Below are positions 16,924 through 27,878 of a stretch of 64,000 bases of DNA, piece after piece. The notes under the pieces are model-generated. The model did no database searches. It was not told the origin of the DNA and saw only the letters and a list, made by a program, of their open reading frames with translations. Position 1 is the stretch's first letter. Each line of letters starts with the position of its first letter. The DNA comes from Paenibacillus psychroresistens (GTDB taxonomy: Bacteria > Bacillota > Bacilli > Paenibacillales > NBRC-103111), in the NCBI RefSeq assembly GCF_009728935.1, contig NZ_CP034235.1:8023501-8087500 (forward strand), read 5' to 3'. The position numbers were made by a program, and so were the translations under genes.

Positions 16924-17654
16924 TAATTAGCTAATAAATCTTGAAGCTCTTTATATTCATCAGGCTCGAGATATTGCTCGACCATCTTCTGAATATCGGC
17001 CCATTCAGCTTCCGTTACTCCATCCTCGACATAAGTGGAGAGCTGTTGAAACTCCGTTTGTGGCAATCTTGCGGCAAGCAATGTGAAAATTTGGACTTTA
17101 TCCGCTTCGTTGAGCTCGTCCTTCATCTTAGTGAATTCTTCAGCGGACATAACTAGCTCTTTCTGCTTATCACCACTTTTGGATGCTTCTTGACCGCTTG
17201 CTCCGCTCGATTGGTTCCAAACCGAGATACTGTCATCTGGCACTGCATCCACACCTTGAGAATCAGCTGCTACAGGAGTAGCCGTTGGATTAGGACTTGT
17301 TGTACTTTCCTGATCAGCATTCACATCTTTTATAACAGGAGTGTCTGTCGTTTCGGGATCTGCCGGTGTCTGGCGTGATGGTTCCTCCGTCGACTCTGCA
17401 TTTTCAGTCAGCTCGGACGTCTTTTCGGAAGCTTGATTATTAGAAGACGATGGTTTCAGTATATTTAGGCTTGTCGACATTTGTGACAAAAAATCAGAAA
17501 AATCTATTTTGGACTCTGCACTATCCAAATGATATTTTGCTAATAGCTTATCCACATACGTATGTACGGTTACCCAAGTCAAATATACAGTCAAGCTTGC
17601 AATGATCATGGTTTGAATAATTATTTTGGTTAACCAGTTTACTAGTTTTATCAC
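16920..17654 (-). CDS. Membrane-anchored hypothetical protein with Ser/Thr/Pro-rich linker
   Basis: A 244-residue protein from a GTG start (AGGAGAGTGAACC upstream). One membrane helix lies at about 10-32, followed by a low-complexity stretch (about 65-155) rich in Ser, Thr, Glu and Pro. A compact acidic helical C-terminus (about 165-244) contains TKMKDELNEADKVQIFTLLA and ends DEYKELQDLLANY. This suggests a tethered extracytoplasmic helical domain on a flexible stalk. The family is not recognised. No operon partner is obvious; it is 120 bases downstream of the C39-like gene's terminator. Confidence 0.75.
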   Translation of the reverse strand: MIKLVNWLTKIIIQTMIIASLTVYLTWVTVHTYVDKLLAKYHLDSAESKIDFSDFLSQMSTSLNILKPSSSNNQASEKTSELTENAESTEEPSRQTPADPETTDTPVIKDVNADQESTTSPNPTATPVAADSQGVDAVPDDSISVWNQSSGASGQEASKSGDKQKELVMSAEEFTKMKDELNEADKVQIFTLLAARLPQTEFQQLSTYVEDGVTEAEWADIQKMVEQYLEPDEYKELQDLLANY

Positions 17655-17725
17655 GGTTCACTCTCCTAAACGTTTCCAGATAATGACTAGTATGGACCAA
17701 AAAGTAGTATTCTAACGCTTAGAAA

Positions 17726-17765
17726 TAAAAAGAGCCCTGCAGCAATAAAACACTGCAAGACTCTT
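17726..17765 (-). terminator. Rho-independent terminator after the C39-like gene
   Basis: Minus strand: AAGAGTCTTGCAGTG pairs with GCTGCAGGGCTCTT across a TTTTATT loop, followed by a T-rich run. It lies about 10 bases past the stop codon of the stalk-domain C39 gene. Confidence 0.85.
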
Positions 17766-17776
17766 CATCGAATTTT

Positions 17777-19201
17777 TTAAACATAAGTAATAGCTTGCTT
17801 GCCCATCTGCTCCCAAGCGGCTATGAAGGATTGCTTTTGAATCTTCTTCTTAGCTCCAGCAGGATCATTAATGAAGATATAATCCTTATCGTAACCAACA
17901 ACCAGAACAGAATGCTCTTTCCAAGTAATTTTCATACTGCCGTTAGGGGTTCTCAGATTTTCAAAGCTTGCTTGAGATAAGGGAGTAAAAATAGAATTAG
18001 TAATGATCCAAATCGGGTTGCCTTGGTCGAGTGTATATAACAAATCATTAAAGCTAGTTCCCGTCATATTAACTATACCTTTCGGAATATAGGCTTCGGC
18101 AAGCTCGGCTATCGGCCCGTTGTATACACCAAAACCTGGTTGACTGAACGTATAGATATTGCCGACAAAGCCTTCGTTGGGATCTCCGTAATAAGCTACT
18201 GTATTAACTTCCTTGGCGAGCGTCATTTTATTGGCGTTTATACCTGCATGCTGCAGCAGCATCGTTAAAGCGGTAACCTCACAGCCGCGAGCCAGCTCGG
18301 GAAACTGCAATACAAGCGGGATATTAATATACGCCGATGCTTTAATAGGTTTTACATTGCTCCAAACGGCTTGATCTTTGGAATGGAAATACACGGAACT
18401 ATTCGTATATTGTTTGGCCAGGCTAACTGCTTTAGAATACACAGTTAAATCTTTCACAAAAATTTCTTTCTGATAGACACGGTAAGGTAAATAATTATCC
18501 CATAACCAAGCACCATCTTTTACCGTTCTAACGGATGCATGGCTATATAGCTTGGCGTAAGTAATCGCGCTGTTTGCCTGGTCAAACCACTCCATTGACT
18601 TCTCACCTTGATAAACGACATAAGGGAAACCGGCTTCGAGCTGTTCAAATGTCTGGGTGAGAAACTCATGGAGGGGTTCGAACTCTTCACTGTTAATATT
18701 ACTAATAATTATAAGTCCGTCCTGATAATAAATTTGCTGCTGAAAAGCTTCTACCATAACTCTAATAGGTACATAGGCAACTTCTTTCTTCATAGAAATA
18801 GGAATAGGGCTTAATACAGTTTGACCGTTAACCGTTATTTCAGCTTTACCAACCCATAATTCCGCTTTTGTTGTGGAAGTAGTTACCTCCATTCCATTAG
18901 TCACATCGTTCCAGATTAGATTTGCACCTAAGCCTTCTGCAACCCCTCTTATTGGAACCATCGTAATTCCTTTTTCCAAATAAGGAGCTGGGATCTTCTT
19001 AACCTCATCCCCGATGGCAGCTAACGTGCTATTCACTAGCATAACCATACTTACTTCTGGACTAACTATTAAACTCGCTAATTCTTCCGTTACATTTCCT
19101 GGCTCAACCGAATCTGCATAAGCTGGAGCTGATGCACCTTCAATCCAATAATCTCCCATTACCAGAACAGCTATTAAACATATCATTTTGATTATCCGCA
19201 T
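17777..19201 (-). CDS. Secreted C39-like cysteine peptidase with copper-amine-oxidase-type stalk domain
   Basis: A 474-residue exported protein. The ATG at 19201 is used; a GTG three codons earlier lies in the Shine-Dalgarno AAGAGGTG. After a signal peptide (to about residue 30, ending AYADS) there is a copper amine oxidase N-terminal-like stalk domain (about 55-165, [15 protein letters not shown] and [13 protein letters not shown]). The peptidase_C39_2 domain holds the catalytic Cys in [13 protein letters not shown], the His in [12 protein letters not shown] and the INDPAG segment. Such proteins act on the cell surface; the substrate is unknown and there is no bacteriocin transporter alongside. 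Confidence 0.85.
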   Translation of the reverse strand: MRIIKMICLIAVLVMGDYWIEGASAPAYADSVEPGNVTEELASLIVSPEVSMVMLVNSTLAAIGDEVKKIPAPYLEKGITMVPIRGVAEGLGANLIWNDVTNGMEVTTSTTKAELWVGKAEITVNGQTVLSPIPISMKKEVAYVPIRVMVEAFQQQIYYQDGLIIISNINSEEFEPLHEFLTQTFEQLEAGFPYVVYQGEKSMEWFDQANSAITYAKLYSHASVRTVKDGAWLWDNYLPYRVYQKEIFVKDLTVYSKAVSLAKQYTNSSVYFHSKDQAVWSNVKPIKASAYINIPLVLQFPELARGCEVTALTMLLQHAGINANKMTLAKEVNTVAYYGDPNEGFVGNIYTFSQPGFGVYNGPIAELAEAYIPKGIVNMTGTSFNDLLYTLDQGNPIWIITNSIFTPLSQASFENLRTPNGSMKITWKEHSVLVVGYDKDYIFINDPAGAKKKIQKQSFIAAWEQMGKQAITYV

Positions 19202-19342
19202 ATCATTCACCTCTTGTCGTAATTTGTCATTCTCATGTCATTTATTACCACGTTATACGAGATTAGAAACATTTAGTTTCTGATTGCAACAACTAGGTAT
19301 CTATACCGACAAAAGAGCACAAAAGCAGCACAAAAACAGCAT

Positions 19343-19371
19343 AAAAAAGCGAACCTCCGAAGAGATTCGCT
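19343..19371 (-). terminator. Rho-independent terminator after purA
   Basis: Minus strand AGCGAATCTC-TTCG-GAGGTTCGCT followed by T6: a 10-base stem on a UUCG tetraloop just beyond the purA stop codon. Confidence 0.92.
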
Positions 19372-19392
19372 GTGACTAATAAATTTAATTAA

Positions 19393-20679
19393 TTAGACAT
19401 AAATGGGTGTTACCAGATTAGTTTGCTCGCGATTACGTCCTACGGAGAAGATAGCAATTGGAATACCTGTTAGCTCCGCAACTCTTTCCACATAACGTCT
19501 AGTTGTTGCTGGCAAGTCATCTAAGCTGCGAGCATTGGTGATATCTTCGGACCAGCCTGGCAGCTCTTCGTAAACCGCTTCGCATTCCTCCAGCATTTTC
19601 AAGCTAGCTGGGTAATGCTCAATAACCGTTCCACGATATTGGTAGCCCGTACAAATCTTTACGGTTTCCAATCCAGATAGTACATCCAATGAGTTTAATG
19701 AAAGGCCAGTAATTCCGCTAACTCTGCGAGCATGACGGATCACAACACTATCAAACCAGCCTACACGACGAGGTCTACCTGTAACCGTACCATATTCATG
19801 ACCAGTTTCACGGATTAGATCACCAATCGCATTATTCTGTTCTGTAGGGAAAGGACCATCGCCAACACGAGTAGTATAAGCTTTAGCAACACCAATGATG
19901 CTATGAATCTTAGTTGGTCCGATACCTGCTCCATTACAAACACCGCCTGCCGTTGGGCTGGATGATGTAACAAACGGATAAGTACCTTGATCAATATCCA
20001 ACATAACCCCTTGAGCGCCTTCGAATAAAACATGTTTATTCTGATCAATCAAGTCGTTAAGCAGCACAGAAGTATCGGTTACATAAGGACGTAAAACTTC
20101 AGCATAGGCTAGATATTGCTCAAGAATCGGCTCTATTTCCAAAGCGGGGTGACCATATATTTTTTCAAGCACAATATTCTTCTCAGCCACCAATAGACGA
20201 AGTCTTTCTTCGAACAAATCGCAATCCAGCATATCCGCGATTCGAATCCCATTGCGTGCCGCTTTATCTACATAACAAGGGCCAATGCCTTTGCGTGTTG
20301 TACCGATTTTGGAAGCGCCTTTACTATCTTCCTCTAATCCATCCAATAACAAATGATAGGGCATAATAACATGCGCACGATCACTTATCTTCAAATTAGC
20401 CGTAGAGAAGCCATTGTCTTGCACATATTGAATTTCGGCAATAAGCGCTTCCGGATTAAGCACAAGTCCGTTGCCAATGACACATAGTTTGTTTTGATTA
20501 AAAATACCTGAGGGTATCAAAGTTAGTTTGTATTTTTTATCCTTAATAATAATCGTATGTCCTGCATTATTACCGCCTTGATATCGAGCCACCACATCTG
20601 CAGATTCAGCCAAGAAGTCCGTAATCTTCCCCTTGCCTTCATCGCCCCATTGGGTTCCGACAACAACTACTGTTGACAT
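19393..20679 (-). CDS. purA: Adenylosuccinate synthetase PurA
   Basis: Catalyses the GTP-dependent joining of IMP and aspartate to adenylosuccinate, the committed step to AMP. The ATG at 20679 gives 428 residues, the normal length, with GGGGGTTATGTTC before it; upstream in-frame codons are leader. Visible motifs include [14 protein letters not shown] at the N-terminus, NNAGHTI, and TTTRKGIGP-type IMP-binding residues (here [11 protein letters not shown]). It stands alone with its own terminator. The inverted repeat between it and dnaB may be a PurR operator. Confidence 0.97.
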   Translation of the reverse strand: MSTVVVVGTQWGDEGKGKITDFLAESADVVARYQGGNNAGHTIIIKDKKYKLTLIPSGIFNQNKLCVIGNGLVLNPEALIAEIQYVQDNGFSTANLKISDRAHVIMPYHLLLDGLEEDSKGASKIGTTRKGIGPCYVDKAARNGIRIADMLDCDLFEERLRLLVAEKNIVLEKIYGHPALEIEPILEQYLAYAEVLRPYVTDTSVLLNDLIDQNKHVLFEGAQGVMLDIDQGTYPFVTSSSPTAGGVCNGAGIGPTKIHSIIGVAKAYTTRVGDGPFPTEQNNAIGDLIRETGHEYGTVTGRPRRVGWFDSVVIRHARRVSGITGLSLNSLDVLSGLETVKICTGYQYRGTVIEHYPASLKMLEECEAVYEELPGWSEDITNARSLDDLPATTRRYVERVAELTGIPIAIFSVGRNREQTNLVTPIYV

Positions 20680-20797
20680 GAACATAACCCCCGTAAGGTC
20701 CCTTAAAGGTCCCTTTAATTTTTTCGTTCCCAAACACAGCATTTATATTGTAGCAGTCCAAATAATGAAAGTCAACGAATCCCAGAGAAAAACCGGA

Positions 20798-20846
20798 CAA
20801 AAAACGAACGTTTACGAGAACTTCATCTCAATCGTTCGTTTTTTGT
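20798..20846 (-). promoter_or_regulatory. Inverted repeat between dnaB and purA: terminator and/or PurBox pair
   Basis: GACAAAAAACGAACG on one side and CGTTCGTTTTTTGTC on the other form a perfect 15-base inverted repeat around a 22-base loop. It immediately follows the dnaB stop codon, so it may be a terminator with a U-rich arm. Each arm also reads AAAAACGAACG, close to the CGAAC core of the PurR operator (AWWWCCGAACWWT), and paired inverted PurBoxes normally precede purA in Bacillus. The spacing of the two 13-mers (18 bases) is one or two more than usual. Confidence 0.55.
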
Positions 20847-20854
20847 CGATTTTA

Positions 20855-22216
20855 TTAAAATGCCCCGACAGGGTCCTGATGAGTGCGATCCAAGCTGACG
20901 AATTTATTATAATTCTTTAGAAAAGCGAGCTCCACCGTTCCTACTGGACCATTACGCTGTTTGGCGATAATGATTTCGATGACGCCTTCTTTTTCCGATT
21001 CCTTATTATAGTAGTCATCGCGATACAAGAATGCTACAATGTCCGCATCTTGCTCAATCGATCCCGATTCCCGCAAATCTGACATCATAGGACGCTTATC
21101 TTGACGCTGCTCTACTCCCCGGCTTAATTGGGACAAAGCAATAACCGGAACTTCCAGCTCACGGGCAATCTGCTTCAAGGTACGAGATATCTCAGAGACC
21201 TCTTGCTGCCGATTGTCTCCGCCTTTACCACGTCCTGCAATTAACTGCAGGTAATCGATCAGAATCATCCCCAAGCCTTTTTCCTTCTTCAATCGGCGGC
21301 ATTTGGCACGGATCTCAGCAACGGTCAACGAGGGCGAATCATCTATATAAATCTGTGCTTCCGATAAGGCTCCAATGGCCATCGTCAGCTTTTCCCAATC
21401 GTCTGGTTTCAGCTCACCGGTACGAAGTCTGTTCGCATCGACATTCGCTTCTGCGCATATCATACGCTGTACAAGCTGTGCCGCGCCCATTTCCAGACTG
21501 AAGATCGCGACGGTTTCTTTGCCGCGCACCCCCGCATTCTGGGCAACGTTCAAAGCAAATGCGGTTTTCCCAACAGACGGCCGCGCAGCCAGAATAATTA
21601 AATCCGACTTTTGAAAGCCGGATGTCATCTTATCCAGATCACGGAAGCCGGATGCAACTCCGGTAGCCCCGCCTTTATGCTCCGCGAGATATTCCACTCG
21701 CTCGAATACTTCCATCAGCACTTCGCGGATGGAAACAAACCCATTGCCTGAGCGGCGCTGGGAAATCTCCATGATGCGCATCTCAGCGTCGCTCAGCATG
21801 ATGCTTACTTCATCTTCGTTCGCATACCCATTGCTCACAATCTGATTCGCCGTGCGAATCAACCGGCGCAGCAAAGACTTTTCCTCGACGATCGCCGCGT
21901 AATAGTCAATATTCGCCGCAGTCGGCACGGAGTTCGCCAGCTCAGCCAGATAGCTAACGCTGCCTATATCCTCGAGCTGCTTCTTATCCTGCAGCTTCGC
22001 CGTCAAAGTAATCAAATCGACCGGCTCGTTCGCTTCGGCAAGCTCGACCATGCTGTCATAAATGTGTTGATGCGCCGCACGATAAAAATCCTCGCCGCGC
22101 AGCCGTTCCATCGCGGTAACCATCGCTTCGCCGTCTAATAGAATAGCGCCTAGCACAGCCTGCTCGGCTTCTAAATTCTGCGGCGGTATGCGGTCAAGCA
22201 GCCACTCGCCTTCCAT
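20855..22216 (-). CDS. dnaB: Replicative DNA helicase DnaB (DnaC in B. subtilis)
   Basis: A 453-residue hexameric 5'-3' helicase that drives the replication fork. The N-terminal DnaB domain begins IPPQNLEAEQAVLGAIL. The RecA-like C-terminal ATPase has Walker A ARPSVGKTAF, Walker B GMILIDYLQLI and the DnaB-specific DLRESGSIEQDADI segment. No intein is present and the length is normal. It lies three bases after rplI, so the two are co-transcribed, as in Bacillus. Confidence 0.97.
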   Translation of the reverse strand: MEGEWLLDRIPPQNLEAEQAVLGAILLDGEAMVTAMERLRGEDFYRAAHQHIYDSMVELAEANEPVDLITLTAKLQDKKQLEDIGSVSYLAELANSVPTAANIDYYAAIVEEKSLLRRLIRTANQIVSNGYANEDEVSIMLSDAEMRIMEISQRRSGNGFVSIREVLMEVFERVEYLAEHKGGATGVASGFRDLDKMTSGFQKSDLIILAARPSVGKTAFALNVAQNAGVRGKETVAIFSLEMGAAQLVQRMICAEANVDANRLRTGELKPDDWEKLTMAIGALSEAQIYIDDSPSLTVAEIRAKCRRLKKEKGLGMILIDYLQLIAGRGKGGDNRQQEVSEISRTLKQIARELEVPVIALSQLSRGVEQRQDKRPMMSDLRESGSIEQDADIVAFLYRDDYYNKESEKEGVIEIIIAKQRNGPVGTVELAFLKNYNKFVSLDRTHQDPVGAF

Positions 22217-22219
22217 ATG

Positions 22220-22666
22220 CTACGCCTCCGTTACTTGAACCTGCAGCGTCGCCACTACACCAAGATGCAGCTTAATCGGAATGCTGGTTGTACCTAGAAC
22301 ACGAATCGGATCGTCTAGTGTCATTTTGCGTTTATCGATGGTAATTTTATATTGGCGTTCCAATTCTTCTGCGATTTGTTTACTTGTAATCGAACCGAAC
22401 AAGCGACCCGCATCTCCGGCTTTCCCTTTGATCTGCAGCGTTAGCTCACCGATCTTGTCCGCCAATGCTTGGGCTTCTGCTTTTTCATTGTCCTTCTTTT
22501 TCTTCTCGGAATTCTTCTGCTGATCCATCACTTTAATGTTGGAATCCGATGCAAGCTTAGCCAAGCCTTGCTTAGCTAGAAAATTCTGATAGTACCCTTC
22601 CGAAACTTCTTTAACTTCGCCTTTCTTGCCTTGCCCTTTAACATCCTTCAATAAGATTACCTTCAT
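22220..22666 (-). CDS. rplI: 50S ribosomal protein L9
   Basis: A 148-residue L9 with the canonical start [30 protein letters not shown], a long connecting helix rich in Lys/Glu (about 55-80) and a C-terminal domain with LFGSIT and [14 protein letters not shown]. It binds 23S rRNA domain V near the L1 stalk. Its start overlaps the gdpP stop by four bases. Confidence 0.97.
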   Translation of the reverse strand: MKVILLKDVKGQGKKGEVKEVSEGYYQNFLAKQGLAKLASDSNIKVMDQQKNSEKKKKDNEKAEAQALADKIGELTLQIKGKAGDAGRLFGSITSKQIAEELERQYKITIDKRKMTLDDPIRVLGTTSIPIKLHLGVVATLQVQVTEA

Positions 22667-24627
22667 TCGAACAAACCCTCTTCCGCTTCAATTTCGTCGA
22701 GAACCTGCTTAAGCTGCTTAGCCGCGTTCTCTAAAGATCCTTCCAGCTGCGTAGCTGCATTGGTTAAATGCCCGCCGCCGCCTAAACGCTCCATTACCAA
22801 TTGTACATTAATTTGACCCATAGATCGCGCACTAATTCCGATTAACCCATCTTGGCGCTCACTAATTACAAAAGAAGCCATAATATCCGTCATATTCAAA
22901 AGTGTATCTGCAACCTGCGCAATGAGCAACTGGGAATGCTTATTATTCGGCTCTGTAACCGCTAAAGCAATGTGCCCATAGATCACTTCAGCGTGTTTAA
23001 TAATCTCCGCTTTGCGAACAAAGGTGTCCAAATCTTCCTTCAACAATCGTTGAATCAGCGCGGTATCCGCACCATTACGTCTAAGGAAAGAGGCCGCTTC
23101 AAAGGTCCGTGCTCCCGTACGCAGGCTGAAGCTTCTCGTGTCCATCGTAATTCCCGCCAGCAGCGCCGTGGCTTCCAGCACTTCCATTGACATCCGCTCG
23201 TTAAAATATTGCAGCAGCTCCGTCACCAATTCACAGGTAGAAGATGCGTAAGGCTCCATGTAAACCAAGACAGCTTCATTGATAAACTCTTCTCCGCGGC
23301 GATGATGATCAACAACCACGATCCGTGAAGTCTGCTGCAATATTCTCGCCTCCGCAATCAGCGAGGCTTTATGTGTATCCACGACAACCGCTAGGGTACG
23401 CGCATTCGTCATTTGCATCGCTTGCTCAGGCGTTATGAAGCATCGTGCCATTTTCTCGTTCCCGTAAATCTCTTCCATCAGCTTCTCAATCGACGGATTA
23501 ATACCCTCCAAGACGATAAAGCCTTCCTTCTGACTGACCTGTACCGCTTTCAGCACCCCAATCGCAGCACCAATTGCATCCATATCCGGCACTTTATGAC
23601 CCATGATAATGACTTTATCACTTTCCTTGATTAAATCGCGCAATGCGTGTGAAATCACCCGCGCCCTAACTCGCGTCCGTTTCTCTACGGCATTCGAACG
23701 CCCTCCATAGAACGTCATACGCTGGCCAATCTTTACAGCAACCTGATCCCCGCCGCGTCCTAGCGCCATGTCTAAACTCGTTTGAGCCACCTGTCCCAGC
23801 TCAATCAAAGTTTCCGCCCCAGAGGCAACTCCGATGCTTAGCGTAAATGGAAGCTTCAGCTCATTCGTTAAATCACGAACCTCATCTAATATTTCAAAAC
23901 GAGTCTGCTCCAGATGCTGCAGCGCTTTATGATCCATGACCAGGAGGTACTTATCAGAGGAAAGCCTTCTGACGTACAGCTTATGCTTTTGCGCCCATTC
24001 GTTAATCTCGCCCGCTACCTTGCCAATCGTTGAATTGCGTGTTTGCTCATCCATACCTTGCGTAGCTTCTTCTAAATTATCAAGCAGCAGAATACCGAGC
24101 ACGGTTTTCTCTTCTTGGTATCTTTTGAACAAATCAGCCTGTGCCGTAATTTCTTGAAAATAAAGCAGCCGCTCATCCGTACGCATCAGGATTTGAAAGG
24201 TTTTATTACCCAGCTTAATCTCACATCTCGGGTCCTTCTCCTTCTTGTTCTTCAGCACGGGAATAAGCTCCAGCAAATGATCGCCTATGATCGAAGGCCG
24301 CTCCAGCATTTGGCCGACGAATGGGTTATGCCACTCCACGATCTTCTCTTCATTATATAGTAGAATCCCAATAGGCAGCTGCTGCAGAACCTCATTCCCT
24401 GCTTGCGTAATGCGGTGGGATAAGGTGCTTACATAGCGGTTAAGCTCTTTACGAAAGGCTTTTTCTGCAGCCACAGTGTAATAGACCAAACCTAGCGTAG
24501 GCAGCAGAATAGCTGTGCCTACAACCCCTCCCATCGCTATGAACAATAATAGAATTGCCACGGACAGCAGAATGAACACCCATACAATATGGAGGCCGTG
24601 CCATCGCTTTAAGAGAAACTTGGGCAT
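22663..24627 (-). CDS. gdpP: Cyclic-di-AMP phosphodiesterase GdpP (YybT)
   Basis: Hydrolyses c-di-AMP to pApA. Its 654 residues are: two membrane helices (about 13-55), a PAS-like haem-binding region (about 75-150), a degenerate GGDEF domain (about 170-300), then DHH-DHHA1. The DHH part has the manganese ligands [21 protein letters not shown] and VVDHHRRGE, and the DHHA1 part has the [10 protein letters not shown] motif. All the catalytic residues I can check are intact. It heads gdpP-rplI-dnaB. The KtrA/KtrB genes at the end of the window belong to a family controlled by c-di-AMP. Confidence 0.95.
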   Translation of the reverse strand: MPKFLLKRWHGLHIVWVFILLSVAILLLFIAMGGVVGTAILLPTLGLVYYTVAAEKAFRKELNRYVSTLSHRITQAGNEVLQQLPIGILLYNEEKIVEWHNPFVGQMLERPSIIGDHLLELIPVLKNKKEKDPRCEIKLGNKTFQILMRTDERLLYFQEITAQADLFKRYQEEKTVLGILLLDNLEEATQGMDEQTRNSTIGKVAGEINEWAQKHKLYVRRLSSDKYLLVMDHKALQHLEQTRFEILDEVRDLTNELKLPFTLSIGVASGAETLIELGQVAQTSLDMALGRGGDQVAVKIGQRMTFYGGRSNAVEKRTRVRARVISHALRDLIKESDKVIIMGHKVPDMDAIGAAIGVLKAVQVSQKEGFIVLEGINPSIEKLMEEIYGNEKMARCFITPEQAMQMTNARTLAVVVDTHKASLIAEARILQQTSRIVVVDHHRRGEEFINEAVLVYMEPYASSTCELVTELLQYFNERMSMEVLEATALLAGITMDTRSFSLRTGARTFEAASFLRRNGADTALIQRLLKEDLDTFVRKAEIIKHAEVIYGHIALAVTEPNNKHSQLLIAQVADTLLNMTDIMASFVISERQDGLIGISARSMGQINVQLVMERLGGGGHLTNAATQLEGSLENAAKQLKQVLDEIEAEEGLFE

Positions 24628-24661
24628 ATTAACATAACTCCTCTATGATTGAAACTTATAC

Positions 24662-25588
24662 TTATATTTTAAAGAATCGCTGCCTTAATGGCATCAAGAT
24701 ATCCATGACTCCTAGCAAACAAACCACATAGGTAACCGGGGGATACAGGCATAGCAGAATCATCACTAACGGAATAAACCGATTCCATTTCTTGAAATGA
24801 ACAAAAGCATACAGTAAACCAATGGCTTGTACGGCGAAGAGTACCATAAACAGGGGCAATAAATTATACACAATCATCTGAAAATATAAATCGGATTTCT
24901 CTGTGATGATTAAACCTATTATAAGCACAATTAGAAAATACAACACCATGGACTTAGGTAATCTCCACTCATGCATGGGGGGCAATCCCGGTAAAGGGCT
25001 TGTCGATTTCTTTAGCAGCCTTCGCGTAATTGCGTGTGTAAGAAAGACATAAAAGGTAGCAAACAAAAGCAATAAAAAAGGCAGCATCCATATTGCTTTT
25101 TCTATATAATCGGTGCTGAACTCGAGATATTCCACTGGCAGCATGGCTTTAGGCAGGCTAGCTACGCTATCGGTTAGGAAAATCTTTAGATGCCCAATTG
25201 GATCCACACCTGTAGAATAACCCATGAACAATAGCAATAAAATTTCAGCGATCACTACAAGAATAGCTATCATAAGCACAACTCGAATACTTGCTCTTTT
25301 TTTATATAATTGCCCCATCGCTATTGCCGGCGGGATGAAGAATAAGGAATAAATAATCAGTAATAAGCTTAATCCACTTCCACCTAGTATGACAAACAAC
25401 ACAAATAAACTTGATACATAAGCCAGACTAAACTGCTTTAAATCAAGCTTAAGATAGAGTATCAGCAGGGGAACCATGATCAGCGTAATCGTTAGAAAAT
25501 TAAGCGGTGTCACTAAAGACAATAATTCAATAATGAGAACAGCACACCAGAGCAATGATTGCCTTAGGGTTGGGGTCATGCGATTCAC
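24662..25588 (-). CDS. yybS: YybS-like DUF2232 membrane protein
   Basis: A polytopic protein of about 308 residues with roughly eight hydrophobic helices covering nearly the whole chain, matching the DUF2232/YybS family that lies upstream of gdpP in Bacillus. The start is uncertain: a GTG at 25588 has AGAGGAG 12 bases before it, and an upstream GTG at 25633 lacks a good Shine-Dalgarno. YybS may be an energy-coupling-factor-like S component, but its substrate is unknown. Confidence 0.85.
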   Translation of the reverse strand: MNRMTPTLRQSLLWCAVLIIELLSLVTPLNFLTITLIMVPLLILYLKLDLKQFSLAYVSSLFVLFVILGGSGLSLLLIIYSLFFIPPAIAMGQLYKKRASIRVVLMIAILVVIAEILLLLFMGYSTGVDPIGHLKIFLTDSVASLPKAMLPVEYLEFSTDYIEKAIWMLPFLLLLFATFYVFLTHAITRRLLKKSTSPLPGLPPMHEWRLPKSMVLYFLIVLIIGLIITEKSDLYFQMIVYNLLPLFMVLFAVQAIGLLYAFVHFKKWNRFIPLVMILLCLYPPVTYVVCLLGVMDILMPLRQRFFKI

Positions 25589-25669
25589 TAGCCGGTACAA
25601 CTCCTCTTTGGGACTTTCGCTCCAGTATACCACAAATGCACCATCTCTGTTTAGATAGCTATCGCCTCG

Positions 25670-26791
25670 TTATTTTTCAAAATCCGATTTGCCGGAGCCT
25701 GATAATATCTCTACCTTTACCTCAACTCCTATATCCAGCTTTTTAATTTGCTCATGCCAATCCGTTGTATTCCAATTCCGTTGACGAAACTTCTCGCCAA
25801 TGCCCAGCATATCAATGCCCAACTCCTTGGTTTCCTGTAAAAGCTGCTGCAGCTTTTTCTGGATTCGTTTAGCAGCAGCTTGCTCAATTTCCGCTTTATT
25901 CTGGATTTCTTTGCGTACTCCACTTTCAATTACCCATGCTCTTAACTTATAACTCAATTGTACATGCTTCCGTTCATATTTAGTTTTTCTTGCTAAATGA
26001 CTGATTTCTAATGTCGTTTGCGCAGGGTCGTAAGCAGAAATATACAAGCCGCCACTTTTTTTATTCAAGAGGATGTTAGTGAACTTGCTATCTCTAGTAC
26101 TCAAACTATAGGCAAGCTTATCTTGAAGCAGATAGGATTCTCCCTCAAAAATAAGGATGTCACCATTTATATTAATACGATTAAGCGCAGCGCTCTCCAA
26201 GCCATTATTCAGCATTCTCACCCCAACACGCCAAAACTCACTCGCCAGATAAGCGGGTAGAAAGGAATAACCTTTCGTTGTAAAGTCAAGCAATTTCCCT
26301 TGATCCTTCTGTAAGAGATCAGCAGCTTTACCTTCCGAAACAAAGAGATGTGCAGTCTGATCAAAATCGCTGGCTCGTGCTAGAAAGTCTATTTCTTTCT
26401 TAATCCCTTTGCGGGCTGCTGCTTCACTGAACACAATATAGGAAATCTTGCTAAGCACTAACTTTTTTTGAAGTTTCAGACGAATATCACGTAAACAATC
26501 TGCCATTGAGTCGCCATTAGACGTTATGACTCTATATTGCCCGCCTCCTCCGCTCTTTCCCTTCGACATTGTCCCTCCCGCAGCCTCAGCCCCTTCACTG
26601 GACTGGGACGGGGAAAGCAATACTTCAATCACACTGACCTGCAGTTCATCTGCAGAATCTCCTGTATCAATTCCCATTCCAATTAAAAATGCCTCAGAAC
26701 GCAGCTCAATAATATCCATGCAGCTCGTACAGACAACTGTAGTCCAGATCAATAAACAGCAGCTTATTCCATAACGAAGCCTTCTAAACAT
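25670..26791 (-). CDS. Germinant receptor C subunit, Ger(x)C family lipoprotein
   Basis: A 373-residue lipoprotein: a signal peptide ending in the lipobox VVCTSC with Cys24 as the lipidated residue, then the Ger(x)C fold with LIGMGIDTG, LVLSKISYIVFSE, FLARASDF and a C-terminal helical domain. The C subunit sits on the outer face of the spore inner membrane with the A and B subunits. It is the last gene of a gerA-B-C operon, four bases after the B subunit gene. Confidence 0.93.
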   Translation of the reverse strand: MFRRLRYGISCCLLIWTTVVCTSCMDIIELRSEAFLIGMGIDTGDSADELQVSVIEVLLSPSQSSEGAEAAGGTMSKGKSGGGGQYRVITSNGDSMADCLRDIRLKLQKKLVLSKISYIVFSEAAARKGIKKEIDFLARASDFDQTAHLFVSEGKAADLLQKDQGKLLDFTTKGYSFLPAYLASEFWRVGVRMLNNGLESAALNRININGDILIFEGESYLLQDKLAYSLSTRDSKFTNILLNKKSGGLYISAYDPAQTTLEISHLARKTKYERKHVQLSYKLRAWVIESGVRKEIQNKAEIEQAAAKRIQKKLQQLLQETKELGIDMLGIGEKFRQRNWNTTDWHEQIKKLDIGVEVKVEILSGSGKSDFEK

Positions 26792-26795
26792 ACAT

Positions 26796-27878
26796 TCACA
26801 ATCCTTTCTTTAGGGGGATAATCAAAAAAATCAGCGGAATGACCGAATACACTAATAGCCCTAACATGGACCAATAAAAAGCTAAATGATTTAAAAGCAA
26901 ATCCGATATTGGGAATAACAATACGATCATCGCAAGCATAGCAAGAACACTAATCGTGATATTTTCATTAGCCTTTGGAATCAAACCTTTTACCCCCTTC
27001 ATGGCACAATAAATACTACTAGCCAACACATAGATCATCATAATCAACCACAATAAAGGGCTTGCAAAGCTTAGCTTAGATAAAGGCACTCCAGATAAAT
27101 GAATCGTTTCCAGCGACTCCTGATAGGGATACGTCAATCTACTCGCACTATTGGGACCTAAGATGGCAATTGGCAGCACTACAGATAGAATGATTTCGAT
27201 GCAAGCAATTGCTAGTCCAAGCAAGGAAGGTCGAAACAGCAAGTTAGCTTGTTTGATGTTGGGATAAAAGTAGTAGAGCAGTATATTTGCGCGAAAAATA
27301 AACATAGCCAGTATAAACACCCGCCAGTCTTCCCACCCCGATTCAACAACAAATAAGGGACGCAAGCGGGAGAAATCGCTATTGAAGAATTGCGGCAGAT
27401 TAATTGTGATCAACCCAATAAAAGCCCATGGTGCAAATACGGTAAACACATTAGGCCAGGATCCAAGCCCACGGGTTAAGAGATAAATAATCGCAATCAT
27501 TTCTATTATCGCCGGTAAGAACTGCGGGGTTAGGTGCAGTTGTGCATATGTGGTTAAATGCCAATGCTCCCAGAACATAAGAATGCTCCAAAAGAACAAC
27601 ACACTGATTGCCAGAACGCCATAAATCTTTGCTCCCCACTTGCCTAAATAATTTGCAGCCCATTCAGCAATATTATTCTGGGGGAATCTTTCAGCTAAAC
27701 GAAGTGTGATAAACAAATTGAGCAAGCCAACTAGAAAAGCCAACATGACAATTATCCAAGCATTTTGTTTGTAGGAACGAATCATTACTGCGGAAATACC
27801 TATGGGTGTTAAAGAAATCGAGGTATAGGTAAAAATGATAAAAATTTCTACTCGTGAAATACTTGTATCAGCCTTCAT
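26796..27878 (-). CDS. Germinant receptor B subunit, GerAB/endospore transporter-like
   Basis: An integral membrane protein of 360 residues from the ATG at 27878 (GGGGAGCCGGACA upstream), with about ten transmembrane helices in the APC-like arrangement of GerB subunits. This is the subunit thought to bind the germinant amino acid. An alternative upstream start would overlap the A-subunit gene further. The gene overlaps the end of the A subunit by 11 bases. The germinant cannot be told from the sequence. Confidence 0.92.
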   Translation of the reverse strand: MKADTSISRVEIFIIFTYTSISLTPIGISAVMIRSYKQNAWIIVMLAFLVGLLNLFITLRLAERFPQNNIAEWAANYLGKWGAKIYGVLAISVLFFWSILMFWEHWHLTTYAQLHLTPQFLPAIIEMIAIIYLLTRGLGSWPNVFTVFAPWAFIGLITINLPQFFNSDFSRLRPLFVVESGWEDWRVFILAMFIFRANILLYYFYPNIKQANLLFRPSLLGLAIACIEIILSVVLPIAILGPNSASRLTYPYQESLETIHLSGVPLSKLSFASPLLWLIMMIYVLASSIYCAMKGVKGLIPKANENITISVLAMLAMIVLLFPISDLLLNHLAFYWSMLGLLVYSVIPLIFLIIPLKKGL

